Positions 16,974-28,181 are shown, counted from the first letter of the stretch. The stretch is 64,000 bases of DNA from Actinopolymorpha cephalotaxi (GCF_013408535.1 NZ_JACBZA010000001.1:558001-622000); one strand, 5' to 3'. A program made the numbers and translations. The notes: generated by a model from the letters alone, not told the origin.

Positions 16974-19319
16974 GTGAGCGACCTCGGCGAGACCTGCGAA
17001 GAGCAACTGATCGAGACGGTGCCCGGACTGTCCGCACCGGTGGAGATCGTCGTCGACACCTGGGGCGTTCCACACATCTACGCCGAGAACGACCGCGACG
17101 TGTTCTTCGCCCAGGGCTTCAACGCCGCCCGGGACCGGCTGTTCCAGATCGACCTGTGGCGACGGCGGGGGCTGGGCCTGCTCGCCGGGGCGTTCGGGCC
17201 GGACCACCTCGACCGCGACCGGGCCGCCCGGCTGTTCCTGTACCGCGGTGATCTCGACGCCGAGTGGGCGTCCTACGGCGCCGACGCGCGGATGACCGTC
17301 ACGCGGTTCGTGGGGGGCGTGAACGCCTACCTGGACTGGCTGGAACGCCATCCGGAGGCGCTGCCGCCGGAGTTCGGGCTGCTGGACTACCGGCCGGACC
17401 GCTGGAGCCCCGAGGACGTCGTACGGATCCGTAGCCACGGTACGGCGTACAACCTGCTGCACGAGGTGGCCCGGGCCCGGGTGACGCACGCGGGCGGCTG
17501 GGAGTCCGACCTGGTACGCCAGTCGCTGCTGCCGCACCGTCAACCCCACCTTGCGGACGGGATGGACCTCGACCTGCCCGACGACGTGCTGCGGGTGTGG
17601 GAGCTCGCCACCACGCCGGTGGTGTTCACCGGCGACCCGCGGACACCCCTCAGCACCGAGACCGCCGCCGCTTCGACGGGTGATCTCGACGGCGGCAGCA
17701 ACAACTGGGTGGTGGCCGGCACCCGTACGGCGACCGGGCGGCCGATCCTCGCCAGCGACCCGCACCGGCCGTTCGCCACGCCGTCGCTGCGGTATTTCGC
17801 GCACCTGTCCGCGCCCGGCCTGGACGTGATCGGCGCGGGCGAGCCGGCGGTGCCGGGAGTGACCCTGGGACACAACGGCCGGGTGGCGTTCGGCTACACG
17901 ATCTTCCCGATCGACACCGTGGACCTGTACGTGTACGAGCTCGATCCGGGCGACCCGACGCGCTACCGCCACGGCGACGGCTGGGAGCCGATGCGGACCG
18001 AACGCCAGACCGTGCCGGTGCGCGACGCCGGCCCGTGTCAACTCGACCTTGCGTTCACCCGGCACGGCCCGGTGGTCCACGTCGACGCCGAACGCCTGCG
18101 GGCCTACGCCGTGCGGATCACGTGGTCGGAGCCGGGCACCGCGCCGTACCTGGGCAGTCTGGAGTACCTGCGCGCACGCGACGGCGAGGAGTTCCGTGCC
18201 GCGCTGCGCGCCTGGGGCGGTCCGGGGGAGAACCACGTCTTCGCCGACGCAGGCGGCCGCGTCGGCTGGCAGACCGCCGGGCTGGCGCCGCGGCGGACCG
18301 GCTGGGACGGCCTGCTGCCGGTGCCCGGCGACGGGCGTTACGAGTGGACCGGCTTCCACTCCCCGGAGGAGCTGCCCGGCTCCGCCGACCCCGCTACCGG
18401 TTTCGTCGCCACGGCCAACGAGTACAACCTGCCCGCGGACTATCCGGCCGACCGGCAGCTGTCGTACGAATGGTCCGACCCGGCCCGTCAGCAGCGGATC
18501 ACCGAGGTGCTCGAACGGCCCGAACCACACCGGCTCGAGGACTCGATGCGGCTGCAGAACGACCGCCGCTCGGTGGGCACCCGGCAGGTCCTGGCGCTGG
18601 TGGCCGGGTTGCGCCCGAACGGCGACCGGCGGCTGGCGACCGCGCTGGCGATGCTGCGCGACTGGGACGGCGTGGAGGCGCCCGAGTCCGCGGCGGCGGC
18701 GTTGTACCAGGTGTGGTTCTCCCGGCACCTGCTGCCCGGCTTCGCCGAGGCGGTGCTTCCGCCCGGCGTACCACCCCTGCTGCCCACCTTCGACCAGGCC
18801 GCCGTACGGTCCGCGCTGGCCGACCCGGCCACGGTGTGGAGCGACGGCGGGGACGACGGCGGGGATGGGGACGCGGACCGGCGCCGGGACGACCTGCTCC
18901 TCGGCACCCTGCGTGCGGCGGTCGCGGACCTGGAGGACCTGCTGGGTCCGGACCCGCGCGGTTGGAGCTGGGGTGCGCTGCACCGCAACCACCAGCCGCA
19001 CCCGCTGGGGTTCCTGGACCCGGCGCTGGACGTGGGACCGTTCCCGGTCGGCGGCTCCGGCACCACCCTGAACGCCGCGCCCTACCTTCCCAACGACTTC
19101 GTGCAGACCATCGGCGCGTCCGCCCGGGTGGTGATCGACGTCGGGGAGTGGGACAACTCGGTGTTCGTCAACACCCCGGGTCAGTCGGGGGACCCGCGCA
19201 GCCCGCACTACCGCGACCTCGCCGAGCGCTGGCGGGACGGCGAGTACGTCCCGCTGCTGTACAGCCGGGCGGCGGTGGAGCGGTCCGCGGCGACCCGGAT
19301 CCGGCTGCTGCCGGGGTGA
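16974..19319 (+). CDS. penicillin acylase family protein (Ntn hydrolase)
   Basis: A 781-residue Ntn-hydrolase of the penicillin amidase (S45) family, which self-cleaves and hydrolyses amides such as acyl-homoserine lactones, beta-lactam side chains or other acyl-amines. The N-terminal alpha region has DTWGVPHIYAENDRDVFFAQGF and ARDRLFQIDLWRR. The spacer precedes GGSNNWVVAG, whose Ser242 would become the beta-subunit N-terminal nucleophile. Oxyanion-region segments include TLGHNGRVAFGYT and FTRHGPVV. No signal peptide is visible from GTG 16974, unlike classical periplasmic family members, so a cytoplasmic enzyme is likely. It is divergent from archease (192 bp) and followed by a VOC gene. The substrate is unknown. 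Confidence 0.88.
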   Translation: MSDLGETCEEQLIETVPGLSAPVEIVVDTWGVPHIYAENDRDVFFAQGFNAARDRLFQIDLWRRRGLGLLAGAFGPDHLDRDRAARLFLYRGDLDAEWASYGADARMTVTRFVGGVNAYLDWLERHPEALPPEFGLLDYRPDRWSPEDVVRIRSHGTAYNLLHEVARARVTHAGGWESDLVRQSLLPHRQPHLADGMDLDLPDDVLRVWELATTPVVFTGDPRTPLSTETAAASTGDLDGGSNNWVVAGTRTATGRPILASDPHRPFATPSLRYFAHLSAPGLDVIGAGEPAVPGVTLGHNGRVAFGYTIFPIDTVDLYVYELDPGDPTRYRHGDGWEPMRTERQTVPVRDAGPCQLDLAFTRHGPVVHVDAERLRAYAVRITWSEPGTAPYLGSLEYLRARDGEEFRAALRAWGGPGENHVFADAGGRVGWQTAGLAPRRTGWDGLLPVPGDGRYEWTGFHSPEELPGSADPATGFVATANEYNLPADYPADRQLSYEWSDPARQQRITEVLERPEPHRLEDSMRLQNDRRSVGTRQVLALVAGLRPNGDRRLATALAMLRDWDGVEAPESAAAALYQVWFSRHLLPGFAEAVLPPGVPPLLPTFDQAAVRSALADPATVWSDGGDDGGDGDADRRRDDLLLGTLRAAVADLEDLLGPDPRGWSWGALHRNHQPHPLGFLDPALDVGPFPVGGSGTTLNAAPYLPNDFVQTIGASARVVIDVGEWDNSVFVNTPGQSGDPRSPHYRDLAERWRDGEYVPLLYSRAAVERSAATRIRLLPG

Positions 19320-19367
19320 CGGACAGCGCCCTCACCAGGGGCTACGGCGCCTGTCGGTGGTGGGTTC

Positions 19368-19373
19368 TAGGGT
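19368..19373 (+). promoter_or_regulatory. -10 box of a leaderless promoter for the VOC protein
   Basis: TAGGGT ends 6 nt before the ATG at 19380; no Shine-Dalgarno sequence is present. The same TAGGGTCTG start is used by xseA and xseB. Confidence 0.5.
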
Positions 19374-19379
19374 CTGCGC

Positions 19380-19832
19380 ATGGCCGTGAGATACAAGGTG
19401 TGCGTCGACTGCTCAGACCCTCACCTGCTGGCGAGTTTCTGGGCGCGGGCGCTGGACTACGTCGTCGAGGATCACTCGCCGCTGATCGAGTCGCTGCTGG
19501 CCGAGGGCGCGCCGATCCGTGACCACCTCGTCGAGGTCGGCGGCCGGCCGGCCTGGCGGACCGCCGCCGGGATCCGCGACCCCGACCACCCGGTCAACGC
19601 CGGGACCGGCGTCGGGCAGGGCGGCCGGATTCTCTTCCAGACGGTGCCGGAACCCAAGCAGGGCAAGAACCGCCTGCACCTCGACCTGCACGTCGGCGCC
19701 GACCGGGTGGACGCGGAGGTCGCGCGCCTGTGCGGCCTCGGCGCGACCCGGCTGGGCGAGGGCAACGAGGAGGGAGGTTCCCGCTGGACAGTGCTCGCCG
19801 ACCCGGAGGGCAACGAGTTCTGCGTGGCCTGA
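19380..19832 (+). CDS. VOC-family (glyoxalase-like) protein
   Basis: A 150-residue protein of the vicinal-oxygen-chelate fold, glyoxalase-like domain type. It shows the two beta-alpha-beta-beta-beta modules: KVCVDCSDPHLLASFWARALDY at the N-terminus and LHLDLHVGADRVDAEVARLCGLGA in the second half, ending with the typical WTVLADPEGNEFCV. Potential metal-site residues are sparse in the first module (Asp/Cys instead of His), so catalysis is uncertain; many actinobacterial relatives are binding or resistance-like proteins without known substrate. It has its own leaderless-type promoter and lies 60 bp after the penicillin acylase gene. Confidence 0.85.
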   Translation: MAVRYKVCVDCSDPHLLASFWARALDYVVEDHSPLIESLLAEGAPIRDHLVEVGGRPAWRTAAGIRDPDHPVNAGTGVGQGGRILFQTVPEPKQGKNRLHLDLHVGADRVDAEVARLCGLGATRLGEGNEEGGSRWTVLADPEGNEFCVA

Positions 19833-19865
19833 GACCCGACCTGGACCCTCGCGGGGATCCTCGGC

Positions 19866-20834
19866 TCAGTCGGTCAGCTCCCTGACCCGGGACTGGTCGG
19901 TGATCCGGTAGCCCAGGCTGGTGTAGAGGTTGATCGCCGTGGTGTTCGGGCCGAAGACGTTCAGCGCCAGCACGGGGTCACCCGCGGCGAGCACCGCGCG
20001 TTCGCCGAGGTGCATGACCGCCCGGCCGAGCCCGCGGCCGCGCAGCTCGGGCACCACCGAGACACCGAAGACGAACGCACGTCCGGCGTCGAGGTGGTGC
20101 CGGACCCAGATCTCCGCGGAGTACGTCGATCCGGGCGGCTCGTCGCCGGTCTCCAGCACCAGGATGCTGTGGTTCTCGGTGGCCGGGCCGTCCGGCAGCA
20201 GCTCGTCGAACTCCGCGTTGGCCTGGGTCAGCGCCTCCTCGGGGGACAGTGCCCGGCCGACGGCGATCTCCTCGGCGTACCCCGCGACGGACCCCTCCCG
20301 CCAGGCCGGGAACTCCGCCTCGGTCATCGCCCGGCCGGCCAGGCCCTCGGGGAGTTCGGGTGGCGGCGCGTCGGTGAGTGTCCGCTGCATGCGCTGGGCG
20401 GTGACGGTGTACGCGCCGAACAACGCCGACTGTGCCGGGTCGTTCGGGTCGATGGTGGTCGCCACCCGGGGCAGACCGTTCGCCCGGGCCCAGTCCTCGA
20501 CGTGTGCGCGGGCCGCGGAGCCGGCCCCGTGCCGGCGCCACTGCGGGCCGACCCAGATGTCGTACACGAACGCCCGCGGGCTGGCCGGGTCCGTCCGGCT
20601 CCCCGCGGCGACAAGTCCCACGACCTCCTCGCCGGCCGGCCCGGTGGTCCGCAACGTCCACACCGGGTGCTGTGCGGCCTCGGCCCGCATCCGGTCCAGG
20701 CGTTCCACGTGGCCCGCGACGTCGTCGTCTGCCAGGCCCTGCCGGCGCCACTCCTCCCCGCGACGTGCCAGCCAGTCGGCGTGCCACCGCGCCTCGTCCT
20801 CCGCAGACGCCACCTCGACACCGAAGTCGACCAA
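19866..20834 (-). CDS. tandem GNAT-domain N-acetyltransferase
   Basis: A 322-residue protein with two GNAT folds. The first (about 1-170) has FVYDIWVGPQWRRHGAGSAARAHVEDWA, the second (about 180-322) has GVSVVPELRGRGLGRAVMHLGERA and ALNVFGPNTTAINLYTSLGYRI. The Arg/Gln-x-x-Gly-x-Gly/Ala acetyl-CoA loop is clear in the second (RGRGLG) and partly kept in the first (RRHGAG). I chose a TTG start at 20834 because GGAGG lies 7 nt upstream, inside the short gap after the SDR stop; the longer reading from 20906 overlaps SDR coding sequence and is not GNAT-like. It is last in the IclR-MBL-SDR-GNAT run, so cotranscribed. The acceptor is unknown. Confidence 0.85.
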   Translation of the reverse strand: MVDFGVEVASAEDEARWHADWLARRGEEWRRQGLADDDVAGHVERLDRMRAEAAQHPVWTLRTTGPAGEEVVGLVAAGSRTDPASPRAFVYDIWVGPQWRRHGAGSAARAHVEDWARANGLPRVATTIDPNDPAQSALFGAYTVTAQRMQRTLTDAPPPELPEGLAGRAMTEAEFPAWREGSVAGYAEEIAVGRALSPEEALTQANAEFDELLPDGPATENHSILVLETGDEPPGSTYSAEIWVRHHLDAGRAFVFGVSVVPELRGRGLGRAVMHLGERAVLAAGDPVLALNVFGPNTTAINLYTSLGYRITDQSRVRELTD

Positions 20835-20859
20835 CTTTCCGCCTCCCCACCAGCCGTCC

Positions 20860-21651
20860 CTACTGCAGGTTGACGAACATACCGCCGTCCACCAGTACGT
20901 CGGCACCGGTCATGTACGCCGACTCCGGCTGGGACAGCAGCCACAGCACCCCGGCCACATCGGCCGGCTCGCCCATCCGGCCGGCGGGGATGCGCGAGCG
21001 GAAGTAGTCGACCTTCCCCTGGTCGGTCCAGTCGGCCTTGTTGATGTCGGTGGCGATCGCGCCGGGCAGAACGGCGTTGCAGGTGATGCCGTGCGGGCCG
21101 AGCACGATGGCCAGGCTCTTCATCAGCGAGCTGATCCCGGCCTTGGTGGTGCAGTAGTGCACCTGCTGGGAGCCGCCGACCCAGGCCGAGATGGACGACA
21201 CCGACAGCACCCGGCCGCCGCGTCCGGCCTCGACCATCGCCTTCGTGAACGCCTGCGTCACCAGGAACGCGCCGCGCAGGTTGACGTGCTGGACGCGGTC
21301 CCACAGCTCCACGTCGATGTCGAAGAAGTCGGCGAACGGGCAGATGCCGGCGTTGTTGACCAGCACGTCCAGCGGACCCCAGGTCGCGTGCACGATCGCG
21401 GCCAGCTCCGTCACCGCGGCCGGGTCGGCGACGTCCGCCTCCACCACCAGCGGCGTACCGCCCTCCTGGCGGACCAGCTCGGCCGTCTGCTCGGCGTACT
21501 CGCGTTCGCCCGGTGGGTGGTTGACGACCACCCGGGCACCCTCGCGGCCGAACCTCGCCGCGGTCGCCCGGCCGATGCCGCGGGCCGCGCCGGTCACCAG
21601 CACGGTGCGAGGCCCCGCGCGGATTGTGTCGCGGCTCGCCCCGCCGCTCAT
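20860..21651 (-). CDS. short-chain dehydrogenase/reductase of the rhamnonate locus
   Basis: A 263-residue classical SDR with the NAD(P) loop TGAARGIG (about 19-26), NNAG, and the Ser-Tyr-Lys active site (SISAWVGGSQQVHYCTTK). Acidic/neutral residues after beta-2 (VVVNHPPGE) do not settle NAD versus NADP. It starts at ATG 21651, overlapping the upstream MBL stop by 4 nt. Because an L-rhamnonate dehydratase is encoded just across the regulator, oxidation of 2-keto-3-deoxy-L-rhamnonate at C4 (the diketo-hydrolase branch of rhamnose catabolism) is a reasonable role, but it is an inference from context; oxidation of another sugar acid is possible. Confidence 0.88.
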   Translation of the reverse strand: MSGGASRDTIRAGPRTVLVTGAARGIGRATAARFGREGARVVVNHPPGEREYAEQTAELVRQEGGTPLVVEADVADPAAVTELAAIVHATWGPLDVLVNNAGICPFADFFDIDVELWDRVQHVNLRGAFLVTQAFTKAMVEAGRGGRVLSVSSISAWVGGSQQVHYCTTKAGISSLMKSLAIVLGPHGITCNAVLPGAIATDINKADWTDQGKVDYFRSRIPAGRMGEPADVAGVLWLLSQPESAYMTGADVLVDGGMFVNLQ

Positions 21652-22421
21652 GCCACCCTCCCCTCGGGGAAGCGTTCGAGGTTGTCCGGGTCGTACAGCG
21701 GAACGATCACGTCGGCGGTGCGGCGTACCCGCTCGTAGGCGGCGATCGCCTCGTACAGGTTCTCGTTGATCCCGATCGGGATGTTCTTCTCCACGTTGTC
21801 CAGCACGAAGAAGCTGTCCGAGATCGCCACCACACCACGGGCGGTGTCCGCCTCCACCACGACGGACGCACGGTGGTGTACGCCGGACCACCACGTGCGC
21901 AGGCCGGGCGCGAGCTCGTCCTCGTCGGCCAGCAGCCGCACCCGCGGCCAGGCCTCGGTCACCAGGTGGACGAGCACGTCGTCGGGCAGCGACGTCGCCC
22001 GGTTGTCGTGCGGGTGCGCGTGCGTGGTGTGGAAGTGCACCCAGCCGCGTTCGGCGACGCAGATCCGCGCGTGGGTGAACAACGCGACGTTGCTCACCGT
22101 GTAGAGCTGCAACGGCGTCAGGACGACATGGGTGACGTCCTCCGGCGTGAGGCCGAACCGGGCCAGCTGGTCGACGACGAACTCACCGGGCTCGCGCCCC
22201 ATCCGGGCACGCGCGCCGAGCACCTGCTCCCAGTGGGCGTTCATGGGTTCGAGATCGCGCGCCGGACCGGTGTTCACCAGCGCGACGACACCGTCGCCGC
22301 GCAGCAGGACCGACTGGAACAACAACGTGTGCCACTCGTCCCAGCCGCTCATCCAGAACAGCTCCGGCCCCGGCACCTCGCCCCGGCCGAGGGGCAGTAC
22401 GTCGACGCGGAACTCACTCAT
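21648..22421 (-). CDS. MBL-fold protein lacking the canonical HxHxDH metal motif
   Basis: A 257-residue protein whose layout follows AHL-lactonase-like metallo-beta-lactamase folds: SVLLRGDGVVALVNTGPA at the first strands, the LARFGLTPEDVTHVVLT segment leading to the expected metal loop, and later strands VHHRASVVVEAD and VVAISDSFF. Where the family has THxHxDH, residues 101-111 read LTPLQLYTVSN, so all three ligands of that motif are gone, while later His183/His184 and Asp202 remain. It is therefore either a pseudoenzyme or a variant with different chemistry. It begins 6 bp after the IclR stop with AAGGAG 11 nt before the ATG, and overlaps the SDR start by 4 nt. A sugar-lactone hydrolase or binding role fits the pathway but is speculative. 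Confidence 0.82.
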   Translation of the reverse strand: MSEFRVDVLPLGRGEVPGPELFWMSGWDEWHTLLFQSVLLRGDGVVALVNTGPARDLEPMNAHWEQVLGARARMGREPGEFVVDQLARFGLTPEDVTHVVLTPLQLYTVSNVALFTHARICVAERGWVHFHTTHAHPHDNRATSLPDDVLVHLVTEAWPRVRLLADEDELAPGLRTWWSGVHHRASVVVEADTARGVVAISDSFFVLDNVEKNIPIGINENLYEAIAAYERVRRTADVIVPLYDPDNLERFPEGRVA

Positions 22422-22427
22422 GAACGG

Positions 22428-23234
22428 TCACACTCCTTGGGTCTGTGCGGGTGTCCGGTGCTGGCGTCCGTAGCCCAGCGCGGCCGAGAGCCGGTGGGCC
22501 GCCTCGGCCAGCAGCCGGTGGGCGTTCTCCCGGTGGGCAGGTGTGCAGCGGATCGCCGGGACGGACACGCTCAGCGCGGCGACCGTACGCCGGCTGACGT
22601 CGTACACCGGCACGGCGACGCACCGGATGCCGAGCGTGTACTCCTCGTTGTCGACGGCGAACCCGCGCCGGGCCACGGTGCGCAGCTGACCGAGCAACCT
22701 GGCCTTGTCGGTCACCGTGTGCCGGGTGAACGCCGGCAGTGGTTCCGCGGGCAGGCGCGCGTCGAGGTCGTCGTGGCGAAGACCGGCCAGCAGCACCTTG
22801 CCGACGCCGGTGGCGTGGGCGGGCAGCCGGCGGCCGACTTCGGACGCGAGGGTGAGGGTCTGGCGGCCGTCGACCTTCGCGACGTAGACGTTGTGCAGTC
22901 CGTCCAGCACCGCCAGCTGGACGGTCTCGTCGATGGTGTCGCGGATGCGTTCCATCAGCGGCAGCGCGCGTTCGACCAGCCCGAGCGTGCGCGTGTAGGC
23001 GTTGCCTGCTTCCAGCGTGCGAAGGCCGAGGGAGTAACACCGCCCGCCGGGATCGAACTCCGCCCAGCCGCGTTCGACCAGCGTCCGCAGCAGCCCGTGC
23101 AGGCTGGAGCGCGGATAACGCAGGGCCTGCGCGATCGCGGTGAACGTGAGCGGCTCCTCGTGCCGGGTGAGCAGCTCCAGGATCGCGAGGGTGCGTTCGG
23201 CCGACTTCACCACGCCGGTGGTCGGGTCGTTCAC
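22428..23234 (-). CDS. IclR-family transcriptional regulator
   Basis: A 268-residue regulator with an N-terminal winged HTH (SAERTLAILELLTRHEEPLTFTAIAQALRYPRSSLHGLLRTLVERGWAEF split across about 11-60) and a C-terminal IclR ligand-binding GAF-like domain (LPAHATGVGKVLLAG, RRGFAVDNEEYTLGIRCVAVPVYD). It is divergent from rhmD and is the first gene of an operon with MBL, SDR and GNAT genes. It most likely controls both directions in response to L-rhamnonate or a derivative, as IclR proteins commonly do in sugar-acid loci; this is inference. GTG 23234 is preceded by GGAGG 5 nt upstream. Confidence 0.92.
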   Translation of the reverse strand: MNDPTTGVVKSAERTLAILELLTRHEEPLTFTAIAQALRYPRSSLHGLLRTLVERGWAEFDPGGRCYSLGLRTLEAGNAYTRTLGLVERALPLMERIRDTIDETVQLAVLDGLHNVYVAKVDGRQTLTLASEVGRRLPAHATGVGKVLLAGLRHDDLDARLPAEPLPAFTRHTVTDKARLLGQLRTVARRGFAVDNEEYTLGIRCVAVPVYDVSRRTVAALSVSVPAIRCTPAHRENAHRLLAEAAHRLSAALGYGRQHRTPAQTQGV

Positions 23235-23265
23235 GGCGACCTCCGGACGTCGATCGTTCGGATAC

Positions 23266-23281
23266 GTGAACTCAGGTTCAC
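23266..23281. promoter_or_regulatory. candidate IclR operator between the regulator and rhmD
   Basis: A perfect inverted repeat GTGAAC-TCAG-GTTCAC lies in the divergent region. Overlapping imperfect dyads share its half-sites (GTTC-N8-GAAC starting about 23256, and GGTTCA-N6-TGAAAC to about 23292), as expected for IclR proteins that bind two adjacent palindromes. A further CCTGA-G-TCAGG palindrome is at 23320-23330. Confidence 0.5.
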
Positions 23282-23340
23282 CGAGCTGAAACTGCGCATA
23301 ACCTACGCCGACATGGCGACCTGAGTCAGGCTCGTGTCCG

Positions 23341-23366
23341 CCCTTGGCAGGAACCCTTGGCAGGAA
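23341..23366. repeat. 13-bp tandem duplication before rhmD
   Basis: Two exact copies of CCCTTGGCAGGAA (23341-23353, 23354-23366) lie in the rhmD leader. The second copy's end, with the following CGGAG, forms the purine-rich ribosome-binding region of rhmD. Confidence 0.7.
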
Positions 23367-23379
23367 CGGAGTGAGTGCG

Positions 23380-24558
23380 ATGGCGATGCCGAAGGTACGG
23401 GAGGTCCGCGCGTACGTCGTGCGCGGCGGAGGTGCGGACTACCACGACCAGGCCGGGCAGCACTGGATCGACGACCACGTGGCCACGCCGATGGCGTACT
23501 ACCCCGACTACCGCGACAGCCGGCAGAAGTTCGGCCTCAACGTGCTCGGCACCCTCGTGGTCGAGGTGGAGGCCGACGACGGGACAGTCGGGTTCGCGAC
23601 CACGACGGCCGGCGAACCCGGCGCGTACATCGTGGAGAAACACCTTGCCCGCTTCGTGGAGGGCGCCCCGGTCACCTCGATCGAGAAGATCTGGGACCAG
23701 ATGTACGCCTCGACGCTCTACTACGGGCGCAAGGGAATCGCGGTCAACTGCATCAGCGCCGTGGACCTCGCGTTGTACGACCTGCTCGGCAAGCTCCGTC
23801 AAGAGCCGGTTTACGCGCTGCTCGGCGGTCCCGTCCGCGACGAACTCGTCTTCTACGCAACAGGTGCGCGCCCGGACATCGCCGAGCAGCTCGGCTTCGT
23901 CGGGGGCAAGCTGCCCTTGCAGCACGGGCCGGCCGAGGGCCCCGAGGGCATGCGCGCCAACCTGGACAGGCTCGCCTCGATGCGCGAACGGGTGAGCGAG
24001 GACTTCTTCCTCAGCTGGGACTGCTGGATGTCGCTCGACCTGGACTACGCCACCCGGCTCGCCCAGAGGTCGGCGGAGTTCGGCCTGCGCTGGATCGAGG
24101 AGCCGCTGCCACCCGACGACTACTGGGGGTACGCCGAGCTGCGGCGCCGGGTGCCGACCGGCATGTGGGTCACCACCGGCGAACACGAGTGGACGAGGTA
24201 CGGCTTCCGCCTGCTGCTGGAGATGGGCTGTGCCGACATGATCCAGCCGGACGTCAACTGGTGCGGCGGCATCACCGAGCTCGCCCGGATCAGCGCCCTC
24301 GCCGACGCGCACGGCGTGCCGGTGATCCCGCACGGGTCGAGCGTGTACTCCTACCACTTCGTGCTCACCCGTCGGAACAGCCCGTTCTCGGAGTTCCTGA
24401 TGATGCATCCGCAGGCCACCGAGGTGGTGCCGATGTTCCACCCGCTGCTGCTGGACGAGCCGGTGCCGGTGGGTGGGCGGCTGCGGGTGCCGGAGACCCC
24501 GGGGTTCGGCGTACGGCTGAATCCCGAGTGCGCGCTGCACCGCCCGTACACGCACTGA
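23380..24558 (+). CDS. rhmD: L-rhamnonate dehydratase (enolase superfamily)
   Basis: Dehydrates L-rhamnonate to 2-keto-3-deoxy-L-rhamnonate in the non-phosphorylative rhamnose pathway. The 392-residue protein matches RhmD closely in segments I know: IEEPLPPDDYWGYAELRRR, TTGEHEWTRYGFRLLLEMG, ADMIQPDVNWCGGITE and PVIPHGSSVYSYHFVLTR. The barrel carries metal ligands Asp (in SWDCWMSLD), Glu (IEEPLPP) and Glu (TTGEHEW), with a His-Asp pair from IPHGSS/IQPD; RhmD uses His rather than the KxK motif of other enolase subgroups. ATG 23380 follows a GGAACGGAG stretch. It is divergent from the IclR-MBL-SDR-GNAT operon. No rhamnose dehydrogenase, KDR aldolase or transporter is visible nearby, so the pathway is incomplete here. 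Confidence 0.92.
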   Translation: MAMPKVREVRAYVVRGGGADYHDQAGQHWIDDHVATPMAYYPDYRDSRQKFGLNVLGTLVVEVEADDGTVGFATTTAGEPGAYIVEKHLARFVEGAPVTSIEKIWDQMYASTLYYGRKGIAVNCISAVDLALYDLLGKLRQEPVYALLGGPVRDELVFYATGARPDIAEQLGFVGGKLPLQHGPAEGPEGMRANLDRLASMRERVSEDFFLSWDCWMSLDLDYATRLAQRSAEFGLRWIEEPLPPDDYWGYAELRRRVPTGMWVTTGEHEWTRYGFRLLLEMGCADMIQPDVNWCGGITELARISALADAHGVPVIPHGSSVYSYHFVLTRRNSPFSEFLMMHPQATEVVPMFHPLLLDEPVPVGGRLRVPETPGFGVRLNPECALHRPYTH

Positions 24559-24600
24559 CCTGCCCTCCGCACGGCGAGGGTCTCCTGGACACTTGTCCGC

Positions 24601-25760
24601 ATGGAACTCACCGGTGCCGGTCTCGGTGTGCCGTTCGAGGTTTCCGGTCAGGTCGCCACCGCGCTCGGGCGTACGGTCGAGGAGGTCCGGGCCGCCGAGG
24701 TCGACCCGCTGGCCGCGCCCGCCGTCGACGGCATCGCCACCGCCGGCATCTGGCGGGTGCGCGGCGCGGGCTGGTCGGCCGTGGTCAAGGTGCTTCGGCA
24801 CGTCGCCGACGGCGGCCTGTCGGTGTGGCGAACGGACGCGGACCCCACGCACCCGTTCCACTGGCGGCGGGAGGCGGACGCGTTCGCGGACGGTCTGCTC
24901 GGCGCGCTGCCCGGTGACCTGCGGGCACCGGCGTGCCACGGCGTCGTACCCGGCCCCGACGGCACCCTCGCGATCTGGATGGAGGACGTCGCCGGCCGCG
25001 AGGGATCGACCTGGGCGCTGCCGCGGTACCGGCTCGCGGCCGTTCACCTCGGCCGGGTGCAGGGGCACCTGGCGCTGGCGCAGCTGGCGGGCGCCCCCGT
25101 GCTGGATCGCCCGTGGCTGAGCCGCGGGTGGCTGCGCATGTACGTCGAACGCCGGACCGCCCGGGGTGCCGCGGAGGCCGACCCCGCCGACCCGCGGGTC
25201 TGGTCGCCCCCACCGGTGCGGCGGCTCGTCCCGGCCGACCGGGTGCCGGCGTTCCAGGCGCTGTGGGCGGACCGCCACCGGCTGCTCGACGTGGTGGACG
25301 GGTTGCCGCGAACCCTGTGCCAGCTCGACTTCCACCCGCGCAATCTCTTCGACGTGGCCGGGCAGACCGTGGTGATCGACTGGGCGTTCGCCGGGGTGGG
25401 CGCGCTGGGGGAGGACCTCGGCAACCTCCTCGTCGACGCGGTGACCGACTTCCACCTGCCGCCGGCGAAGCTGCCGGAGCTGTTCGAGACGCTGGTGGGC
25501 GGGTACGCCGACGGGCTGTCCGCCGCCGGGTTGCCGGGGTCGGGAGGGGCTGAGGTCGCCCGGATGGTCGCCGCCGGGGCCGCCGCGAAGTACGGCTGGC
25601 TGGCCCCGGCGATTCCCGCCGTGGTGGCGCAGGGCCGCACCACGCTGAACGGCCGTCCGATCGAGGAGTCCGCCCCGGTGTGGGTGGCCTGCGGGGACTT
25701 CCTGGTGCAGCTCGCCGACCTGGCGCTGCGGGGCGGCGCCGCACCAGGCGCCGGGCGACG

Positions 25761-25764
<4 letters not shown>
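24601..25764 (+). CDS. aminoglycoside phosphotransferase (APH)-fold kinase-like protein
   Basis: A 387-residue protein of the APH/choline-kinase fold. The catalytic loop reads [12 protein letters not shown], matching the HxDxxxxN motif with Leu in place of the first His, and [11 protein letters not shown] gives the metal-binding Asp. The N-lobe contains [12 protein letters not shown] with the likely ATP-binding Lys. Such proteins phosphorylate small molecules; the acceptor is unknown and resistance should not be assumed. It begins 42 bp after rhmD on the same strand and overlaps the convergent copA end by 4 bp. GACACT lies 7 nt before the ATG, a weak leaderless-type box. Confidence 0.83.

Positions 25765-28177
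<2,413 letters not shown>

Positions 28178-28181
<4 letters not shown>

Noticed and set aside
16782-19208. Long minus-strand extension of the archease frame
   Set aside because: It is antisense to the penicillin-acylase gene, and the archease fold begins at ATG 16781 with its own RBS.
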